NCBI GenBank assembly: GCA_947496535.1
Contig: CANMDE010000007.1
Location: forward strand, 62,001-126,000
DNA: 64,000 nt
Source of the DNA: an uncultured Paracoccaceae bacterium
GTDB taxonomy: Bacteria; Pseudomonadota; Alphaproteobacteria; Rhodobacterales; Rhodobacteraceae
Direction of reading: 5' to 3'
This document shows, in pieces, positions 40,771 to 47,403 of this stretch. The stretch's first letter is position 1. Each line of letters starts with the position of its first letter. The notes beneath the pieces were generated by a model. The model worked only from the letters and a program-made list of their open reading frames with translations. It was not told where the DNA came from and did no database searches. Both the position numbers and the translations under genes were made by a program.

Positions 40771-42588
40771 TCACCACTCCATCGCTTCCAGTTCATCAAT
40801 GAACCCTTCGATCATGGACAGGCCTTTGTCCCAGAATTTTGGGTCGGAGGCGTCGAGGCCGAAGGGGGCCAGCAGTTCTTTGTGGTGCTTTGATCCGCCC
40901 GCCCGCAGCATGTCGAAATACTTTGTGCGGAAGTCAGGGTCGCCTTCTTCATAGACCGCATAAAGCGCATTCACGAGACCATCACCGAACGCGTAGGCGT
41001 ATACGTAAAAGGGCGAATGGATGAAGTGGGGGATGTAGGACCAGAAGGTTTCATACCCGTCCGCGAAATCAAAGACCGGGCCAAGGCTTTCTGCCTGAAC
41101 GGACATCCAGAGCGCGTTGATGTCTTCTGGTGTCAGTTCGCCCTCGGCGCGGGCGGCGTGGAGTTTGCATTCGAAATCGTAGAACGCGATCTGGCGGACG
41201 ACGGTGTTGATCATGTCCTCGACCTTGTTGGCCAGCAACACTTTGCGTTCGTCTTTGGTTTCCGCCCCGTCCAGCATTTTACGGAATGTTAACATTTCGC
41301 CGAAAACCGACGCCGTTTCGGCCAGCGTCAGCGGTGTGGAGCTGAGCAATTCGCCTTGTTCGGCAGCCAGAACCTGATGGACGCCGTGGCCAAGTTCATG
41401 CGCCAATGTCATCACATCGCGAGGTTTGCCGAGGTAGTTGAGCATCACGTAGGGATGCACAGGTGTCACGGTCGGATGGGCAAAGGCGCCCGGTGCTTTG
41501 CCGGGTTTAACGGCAGCGTCGATCCAACCATCGGTGAAAAACGGCTTCGCGATTTCGGCCATCTTGGGATCAAACTCTGAATACGCCGTTAACACGGTGT
41601 CCTGCGCATCTTCCCAGTCCACGATACGTGTGCTTTCCAGCGGTAGGGGCGCGTTGCGATCCCAGACCTGCATCCTGTCCAGTCCCAACCATTTGGCTTT
41701 CAACGCATAGTAACGGTGCGACAAGCGTGGGTAGGCCGCAACAACGGCGTTGCGCAGGGCCTCGACCACTTCGGGTTCGACATGGTTGGCGAGGTGCCTG
41801 CCGGTTTGCGGTGTGGGCATCTTGCGCCAGCGGTCTTCGATTTCTTTTTCCTTGGCTAGCGTATTGTGAACGCGGGCGAAGAGTTTGATGTTGTCTTGAA
41901 AGACTTTGGCCAAGGCGCGGGTCGCTGCCTCACGCTTGGTGCGGTCCTGTTCTGTCAGAAGGTTCAGCGTCGCCTCAAGGCTGAGGGTTTCGCTATCGAT
42001 CTCAAACTCCAACCCGGCCATGGTTTCGTCGAACAACCGGTTCCACGCGGCGGATCCGACAGTGGATTGGTCGTGCAGGAATTTTTCCAACTCATCCGAC
42101 AACTGGTGCGGCTTCATCGCCCGCATCCGATCAAACACGGGTTTGTAACGGGCGAGGTCGGCATTTTTGGCAAGAAGTCCGGCAAGGTGGTCATCCTCTA
42201 GCCGGTTGAATTCAAGGCCGTAAAAGACGAGAGGCGTCGTGAATGTGGTGATTTGATCCTGACAATCGGCCATGAATTTGGTGCGGTCGCTGTCGGTTGT
42301 GATCTGGTAATAGCGCAGGCCAGCGAAGGACATTATGCGGCCCGCGATGACGTCGATCTGCTCGTAGCGTTGGACGGCTTCCAGCAATCCGCTCGCATCA
42401 AGATCGGCGAGTTTGCCTTCGTAAGCCTTTGCGAAATCGGCGCATTCTGTTTCCAGCCACTCCATATCGCGCGTGAGTTCGGCGCTGTCTGTGGCGGGGT
42501 AGAGGTCTGTCAGGTCCCATTCGGGCAGGTTGCCGAGGTCTTTACCTCCGCTGGTGTTGGCGTCGAAAACAGGCTTGGGAAGTTGCAT
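40771..42588 (-). CDS. pepF: Oligoendopeptidase F, M3B family
   Basis: A 605-residue cytoplasmic zinc metallopeptidase that cuts short peptides. The active site is TLAHELGHGVHQVL (HExxH near residues 395-400), with the downstream Glu in LAETASVFGEML. The N-terminal helical oligopeptidase F domain and overall length (about 600 residues) match PepF of many bacteria. It is convergent with the DUF4389 gene and is followed upstream by the DNA ligase gene on the same strand with a 61-bp gap. Confidence 0.95.
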   Translation of the reverse strand: MQLPKPVFDANTSGGKDLGNLPEWDLTDLYPATDSAELTRDMEWLETECADFAKAYEGKLADLDASGLLEAVQRYEQIDVIAGRIMSFAGLRYYQITTDSDRTKFMADCQDQITTFTTPLVFYGLEFNRLEDDHLAGLLAKNADLARYKPVFDRMRAMKPHQLSDELEKFLHDQSTVGSAAWNRLFDETMAGLEFEIDSETLSLEATLNLLTEQDRTKREAATRALAKVFQDNIKLFARVHNTLAKEKEIEDRWRKMPTPQTGRHLANHVEPEVVEALRNAVVAAYPRLSHRYYALKAKWLGLDRMQVWDRNAPLPLESTRIVDWEDAQDTVLTAYSEFDPKMAEIAKPFFTDGWIDAAVKPGKAPGAFAHPTVTPVHPYVMLNYLGKPRDVMTLAHELGHGVHQVLAAEQGELLSSTPLTLAETASVFGEMLTFRKMLDGAETKDERKVLLANKVEDMINTVVRQIAFYDFECKLHAARAEGELTPEDINALWMSVQAESLGPVFDFADGYETFWSYIPHFIHSPFYVYAYAFGDGLVNALYAVYEEGDPDFRTKYFDMLRAGGSKHHKELLAPFGLDASDPKFWDKGLSMIEGFIDELEAMEW

Positions 42589-42649
42589 GACGGACCTCTT
42601 GTGAATTGTTTGGTCTTACATAGGCGCGCTGCCGGTCAGTGGAAAGGCG

Positions 42650-44239
42650 CTAGCCGTAAGTTGCGAGCATTTCGCGCAGGTCTTCGATGGTGTTCGCCTC
42701 TTCCACGGGTTTGTCTTGCCGCCAGCGGGACATTCGCGGAAAGCGCAAGGCGACGCCGGATTTGTGGCGGGGGCTGGCCTGAATGCCTTCGAAGGCGATT
42801 TCGAATACGTGCTGGGGCGGGACCTGCCGGACGGGGCCGAAGCGTTGCAGGGTGTTCTTGCGGACCCAAGCCGTGATCTTGCGGAATTCTTCGTCGGTGA
42901 GGCCAGAGTAGGCCTTTGTGAATGGGACTAGGCCTTCGCCGTCACGAACCGCGAATGTGTAATCGGTGAAAAGGTTCGCGCGGCGCCCGTGACCCGCTTG
43001 GGCGTAGATCATCACCGCGTCGATGGTCAGTGGGTCGATCTTCCATTTCCACCAATCGCCTTTCTTGCGGCCCGAGAGATAGGGGCTGTTCAGGCGCTTG
43101 AGCATCAAACCTTCGGCGCCGATCTCGCGTGAGTTTTCCCTAGCCTTGGCAAGATCATTCCATGTGGCGAACGGGACAGATGCGGACAGCCGGATCGGGG
43201 CGGTTTCCGGTGCCTTTGCGACGAGTGATGTGAGCATTTTGCGGCGTGCGGCGAGTGGTTGGTCGCGGATGTCTTTGCCGTCATGCTCCAAAAGGTCGTA
43301 GGCCATGATGATGACTGGGGCCTCTGTCAGCAGTTTCTTGGGAACGGTCTTGCGGCCGATGCGTTTTTGTAATGCATTGAATGATAGCGGTTTTTCGTCC
43401 GAAAATGCGAGGATTTCACCATCAATCACAGTACCGTCGGGCAAGTAGTCGCGTAGCTGCGCCAGTTCTGGGAAGCGGTCGGTCATCAGGTCTTCGCCGC
43501 GTGACCAAAGGTGATGTTCGCCGCCGCGTAGTATCAATTGCCCGCGAATACCGTCCCATTTACGCTCTGCGTTCCAGTCTGATGGTTCGCCCAGATCGTC
43601 GGTGCTTTCCATCTGATAGGCCAGATAGAACGGGTAGGGGCGGGACAAGTCGGCGGTTGGGTCGTCCGCCTCGATCAGACTGTCCCATGTTGCTGTGTCG
43701 GGCGTCCAATTGCCCATCAGTTTGTGGGTTAGTTCCGGTTCCGGCTGGCCGGTGGATTGTGCGAGCGCACGCGTGATGAGTTTGGCGCTGACGCCGATCC
43801 GAAAACCGCCTGTTAACAGCTTGGTAAAAAGAAACCGTTGTGTTGTTGGCAGACTGTCCCATGCTTGCAAGATGCCTGTTTTGCGCTGATCATCCTCAAG
43901 CGTTGAGAGCGTTTTGATATAATCTATCCAATAGGTTAAGGACTGGTTGCTGGTCCGCAGCGCGGGCGGCAAGACCAGTGCAATCGTTTCGGCCAGATCG
44001 CCGACGATGCTGTAGCTTTCCTCAAACAGCCAGTCTGGCAGCCCCGCGACCTCGGCCGCCCATTCGCGCAGGCGGGTTGCCGTGATGGTGCGTTTGGGGC
44101 GGCGACCGGTAAAAAGCGCGATAGTCCAGAGCCGATCTTCTGGCGCGGCGGTCTGGAAGTATTCGGCGAGGGCCGTGGTTTTCACGGTTGTTTTTGTGGT
44201 CTCATCGATGCGGGTGAAGAGGGCGGCGAAGTCTTTCAT
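42650..44239 (-). CDS. ATP-dependent DNA ligase, exonuclease-associated repair type
   Basis: A 529-residue ATP-dependent ligase of the group that works with a metallo-beta-lactamase exonuclease (annotated as cisplatin damage response ligase). An N-terminal DNA-binding domain (residues 1-200) is followed by the nucleotidyltransferase core: adenylated K227 in ERKWDGIRGQ (motif I), DGEILAF (motif III), AEGLMLKR (motif IV), WWKWKID (motif V), and the C-terminal OB-fold. It overlaps the exonuclease gene by ATGA. The third partner usual in this cluster, an Lhr-type helicase, is absent here. Confidence 0.93.
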   Translation of the reverse strand: MKDFAALFTRIDETTKTTVKTTALAEYFQTAAPEDRLWTIALFTGRRPKRTITATRLREWAAEVAGLPDWLFEESYSIVGDLAETIALVLPPALRTSNQSLTYWIDYIKTLSTLEDDQRKTGILQAWDSLPTTQRFLFTKLLTGGFRIGVSAKLITRALAQSTGQPEPELTHKLMGNWTPDTATWDSLIEADDPTADLSRPYPFYLAYQMESTDDLGEPSDWNAERKWDGIRGQLILRGGEHHLWSRGEDLMTDRFPELAQLRDYLPDGTVIDGEILAFSDEKPLSFNALQKRIGRKTVPKKLLTEAPVIIMAYDLLEHDGKDIRDQPLAARRKMLTSLVAKAPETAPIRLSASVPFATWNDLAKARENSREIGAEGLMLKRLNSPYLSGRKKGDWWKWKIDPLTIDAVMIYAQAGHGRRANLFTDYTFAVRDGEGLVPFTKAYSGLTDEEFRKITAWVRKNTLQRFGPVRQVPPQHVFEIAFEGIQASPRHKSGVALRFPRMSRWRQDKPVEEANTIEDLREMLATYG

Positions 44240-45249
44240 GCCGCTGTTTCCTCGGTGTTATCAAGCGCTTCGCCTTCGTATTCGGTGCTGACGATATGGG
44301 CGTCGTAACCCTGGTCAGACAGCCAGTGTTGAAAGGCCGAGGTGTAGCCATGGGTGGCGAATATTTTGGTGGCGCCGGTTGCCTTGATCGCGTCGTTCAG
44401 CCCGGCCCAATCTGCGTGGTCGGAGACGATGAAGCCCCGGTCGGCGGCCCTGCGGCGGCGGACCCCGCGCAGGGCCATCCAACCGCTCGCAAAGGCGGTA
44501 GAGGCTGGGCCGAAGCGGCGCGCCCATGGTGTGCCGAGCGCGCTGGGTGTGGCCAGGATCAATGCGCCGGGGTGGTCCTTGGGATTTGTCTCGGGCGTCA
44601 CATGGATCGTGTTCGGGAGGGTAAGCCCCTGTTTTCGCAGAACTTCGTTGGTGTTTTCGATGGCGCCATGGGTGAGGATCGGGCCGATGTCGGTGTCGAG
44701 ATATGTCATCAGGCGCTGTGCTTTGCCGAGGGCGTAGGCACCGAGGATCGAGGCACGACCTGCCGCGGCGTTGGCGGCCCACCAGCTGTTGATCTGGTCC
44801 TTGAGGATGTCTTGAGGTGTCCATTTGAAGATAGGCAGGCCAAAGGTGCATTCGGTGATGAAGGCGTGGCATTTGACGGGTTCAAACGGTTCGGAGAGAC
44901 CGTCGGCGATGGTCTTGTAGTCGCCAGAGACGACCCAAACCTGGCCCTTGACCTCGACCCTGATCTGGGCCGAGCCGGGGACGTGGCCTGCCGGATGGTA
45001 GGACACAGTGGCATCGCCGATTTGTATTTGTTCTGAATAGTTTACCGTGTCGATCTGAACATCGCCGAGCCTGTAGCGAATGACCGGTGCGGCGGCTTTG
45101 GTGGCCAGATAGGACCCCATACCGGGCCGCGCATGATCGCTGTGCCCGTGGGTGATCAGCGCACGGTCCACAGGTTTCCACGGATCGATGTAGAAGTCGC
45201 CAGCGGGGCAGTAGATGCCGCGGTCGGTGAATGTCAGAACGTCAGCCAT
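44236..45249 (-). CDS. Ligase-associated DNA exonuclease (metallo-beta-lactamase fold)
   Basis: A 337-residue MBL/beta-CASP nuclease of the SNM1/Pso2-like type that acts with the neighbouring ligase in repair of crosslinks or strand breaks. The metal site is THGHSDHARPG (H34, H36, D38, H39), with HPAGHVPGSAQ and SGDY later in the core, and IVSDHADW and TEYEGE near the end. I take the ATG at 45249 (MADVLTFTDRGIY); a possible earlier start at 45288 would run into the distal box of element B. It is transcribed with the ligase gene. Confidence 0.92.
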   Translation of the reverse strand: MADVLTFTDRGIYCPAGDFYIDPWKPVDRALITHGHSDHARPGMGSYLATKAAAPVIRYRLGDVQIDTVNYSEQIQIGDATVSYHPAGHVPGSAQIRVEVKGQVWVVSGDYKTIADGLSEPFEPVKCHAFITECTFGLPIFKWTPQDILKDQINSWWAANAAAGRASILGAYALGKAQRLMTYLDTDIGPILTHGAIENTNEVLRKQGLTLPNTIHVTPETNPKDHPGALILATPSALGTPWARRFGPASTAFASGWMALRGVRRRRAADRGFIVSDHADWAGLNDAIKATGATKIFATHGYTSAFQHWLSDQGYDAHIVSTEYEGEALDNTEETAA

Positions 45250-45282
45250 GGCAGTGATTATAGGGCAGTGGCCGAGAGGGTC

Positions 45283-45408
45283 ACGCAACGTTCGGTGGTG
45301 TTGTGTTAGTCGGTCTGCAAGTTTGTTAACGAAACGATGGTTAACGCCAGTGTTTATTGGTTAAAACGGCGCCCGAAACCGGTCGGCCATGTGTCGGCAA
45401 AACGTCGG
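45283..45408 (-). repeat. Element B: second copy of the phased CCGAC element
   Basis: Read on the minus strand from 45408: CCGAC at 45408, 45397 and 45386 (11-bp period) with a degenerate fourth copy, then CGTTAACC 62 bases from the start and CAACACCACCGAACGTTGCG at 45303-45284. Element A has the same parts with one base difference in total spacing. Upstream lies GTCGT at 45414 (plus strand) and several TTAAC boxes. The distal box ends 34 bp before the exonuclease start codon. Confidence 0.6.
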
Positions 45409-45493
45409 ACCCCGTCGTGTGGGAATGTTAAGGTTTTGTTAGGTTAATGGGGCGTGCGGTGGTGATTGTGAAGAAAGGGTTTGGATAGGAGTT

Positions 45494-45515
45494 GGTGGGT
45501 TGCACCCACCCTACG
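45494..45515. repeat. REP-like hairpin repeat, copy 1
   Basis: GGTGGGT-TGC-ACCCACC followed by CTACG. The stop codon of the alpha/beta hydrolase gene (45511-45513) lies in the shared CTACG tail. A second copy at 57493-57516 has one more base pair in the stem. Confidence 0.6.
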
Positions 45516-46443
45516 ACTGATCGAACAGCTTGGCTGTTTCGTCAAAGATCAGCTTTCGCCGGTCGGCATTGTCCATCATCATTTCGTGACGCCCGCCTTC
45601 CAGAACCCGCAGGTTGCCGCTGGGCCAGTTGCCCATGCGCTTGTGGATGCGGGTGGGGTCGACGATGGCTTCGTCGCTGCCGAGGAAAGTCAGTGTCGGA
45701 AGGTCGGGGGAGGGTAGCAGGCTTAGCCGGTGCATTTCGCGCAAGGACGCATTCAGCCAGCGCAGAGACGGTCCGCCAAGGGCGAGGTCCGGTTGGCTGG
45801 TGAGCTGATGGCGCAGCATATCGAACGTCTCGCGATCCCTTGTCAGGGTGTTCTCTTCGAAACTTGTGCGCAGGACGTAGGTTTCTTCCACCTGACCCGG
45901 TGCCAGGTTTTTATCAAAACCTAGCGGCATGCTGAGCGATGACAGCCCCCATGCCACAGGCCGCAGAGCGATTGACATCTGGATGCCCCACATGGGGGCG
46001 GAAAACATCGCGGCCTTTACATCCAGTCCTTCGATCAGGGACCGCAAACCGATGCAGCCGCCCATGGAGTGGGCGATCAGGAAATAGGGCTTGGGCAGGT
46101 TCAACTCGGCGACGTGGGCCATCACGGCTGCTACGTCTTTTTGGTAATCGGTGAACGTGCCGACATGGCCCACGGCCCGGTTCGGCGTCATGCGGTCGGC
46201 GATGCCTTGACCGCGCCAGTCAATGGCGACGCTCGCATAGCCGCGGTCAGCTAGCGCTTGCGCGGTTGCCCCATATTTTTCGACATATTCCGTCCGGCCC
46301 GGAAAGATCAGCACGGTGCCTTTCGCGTCCGGTCGTGTCCAGTGGCCTACACGAATGCGTAGGCCATCTGAGGTTTTCAGCCAATGCGCTGCACCTGTTT
46401 CGGGGCCATTTGCGATGGCGTCATAAAAAGGTGCAGCTTCCAT
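45511..46443 (-). CDS. Alpha/beta hydrolase (lysophospholipase/monoacylglycerol lipase-like)
   Basis: A 310-residue serine hydrolase. The nucleophile S126 sits in FLIAHSMGGCIGLRSL, the oxyanion region is VLIFPGRTEYVEKYG (about 44-58), and the acid and base are expected in LTFLGSDEAIVDP and LEGGRHEMMMD. The IDWRGQGIADR segment is characteristic of PldB-type enzymes. ATG at 46443, three bases from the SCP2 gene stop, so the two are probably co-transcribed. Its stop lies within a REP-like hairpin. Confidence 0.88.
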   Translation of the reverse strand: MEAAPFYDAIANGPETGAAHWLKTSDGLRIRVGHWTRPDAKGTVLIFPGRTEYVEKYGATAQALADRGYASVAIDWRGQGIADRMTPNRAVGHVGTFTDYQKDVAAVMAHVAELNLPKPYFLIAHSMGGCIGLRSLIEGLDVKAAMFSAPMWGIQMSIALRPVAWGLSSLSMPLGFDKNLAPGQVEETYVLRTSFEENTLTRDRETFDMLRHQLTSQPDLALGGPSLRWLNASLREMHRLSLLPSPDLPTLTFLGSDEAIVDPTRIHKRMGNWPSGNLRVLEGGRHEMMMDNADRRKLIFDETAKLFDQS

Positions 46444-46446
46444 CAA

Positions 46447-46737
46447 TTACGACAGCACGCCGGAGAGTTTCATTGCCTGACCCATGTCGCCGTCCACTTT
46501 CAGCTTGCCGGTCATGAATGCTGTGGTCGGGTTCTGTTCGCCGTCCAGAATGGCCTTGAACACTTCGGCTGAAGCTGTGAGCGTCACGTCTGTATCGTCG
46601 TCGCCCGCACGCGCGCCGTCGCCGTCGATGATAATGGCACCTTCGTCTTCGATAACAAACTTCGCTGAACCGTCAAAACCGGCCCCATCCATTTTGGCGT
46701 TCAGGGCGGTTACTGCCTCGTTTACGACGTCGCTCAT
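46447..46737 (-). CDS. SCP2 sterol-binding domain protein
   Basis: A 96-residue stand-alone SCP2 domain: MSDVVNEAVTALNAKMDGAG, then KFVIEDEGAIIIDG, the conserved DVTLTASAEVFKAILDGEQN and TTAFMTGKLKVDGDMGQAMK end. Such small proteins bind lipids or acyl-CoA non-specifically; the precise bacterial role is unknown. It is followed after 3 bp by a lipase-like gene, which supports a lipid-related role. Confidence 0.9.
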   Translation of the reverse strand: MSDVVNEAVTALNAKMDGAGFDGSAKFVIEDEGAIIIDGDGARAGDDDTDVTLTASAEVFKAILDGEQNPTTAFMTGKLKVDGDMGQAMKLSGVLS

Positions 46738-46811
46738 AATTTTTTGTCCTCTTTCGATGATGTGACTGCAGCCCCTCTGGTGTTGGGCGTACAGTACGCT
46801 ACATTGGGGTT

Positions 46812-47372
46812 ATGGTTACGCAAACACATCGCTTCAAATGTATCGTTGCGGCACTTGTTCTGGGAGTGGGGTTTTCCTTACCTGCGAGTGCGCAACAAAC
46901 GACGCTGGATGAGCTTTATAATGAGCTTCTTGAAGCGGATGAAAACAATCACGAACGAATTGAGGAGCGGATTGTCGCTCAGTGGGAGCGAAGCGGCTCT
47001 GCCTCGATGGATTTGCTGCTGCGTCGTGGTCAGGACGCGCTGGATGAGGGGGATCTGCAAGCAGCGCTGGATCATTTCTCGGCCCTTGTTGATCATGCAC
47101 CTGAATTCACGGAAGGGTATTATGGTCGGGCCACTGCCTATTTTAACCTCGACATGGTGGGGCAGGCACTGGATGATTTGCGTGAGGTGCTGGTGCTGAA
47201 CCCCCGTCATTTTGAGGCGATGAATGCTGTTGCAACGGTGATGGAAACGCTGGACCGTCCGGAAGACGCCGTTGAGACCTATCGTCGGGTGCAAAAGCTG
47301 AACCCGTTATCCGAGCGCGCATCGAATGCCATCAAACGCCTAGAAGTCCAGCTGGAGGGTCAGGCGCTGTAA
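46812..47372 (+). CDS. Periplasmic TPR-repeat protein
   Basis: A 186-residue exported protein with a signal peptide (about residues 1-28, ending SLPASAQQ) and about three tetratricopeptide repeats (LLRRGQDALDEGDLQAALDH, TEGYYGRATAYFNLDMVGQA, FEAMNAVATVMETLDRPEDA). TPR proteins scaffold complexes; the partner is unknown. It lies 31 bp upstream of the Suv3-like helicase on the same strand. Confidence 0.87.
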   Translation: MVTQTHRFKCIVAALVLGVGFSLPASAQQTTLDELYNELLEADENNHERIEERIVAQWERSGSASMDLLLRRGQDALDEGDLQAALDHFSALVDHAPEFTEGYYGRATAYFNLDMVGQALDDLREVLVLNPRHFEAMNAVATVMETLDRPEDAVETYRRVQKLNPLSERASNAIKRLEVQLEGQAL

Positions 47373-47403
47373 TCGCCTGATCCCCGATGTTCAGGAACAC
47401 AGA

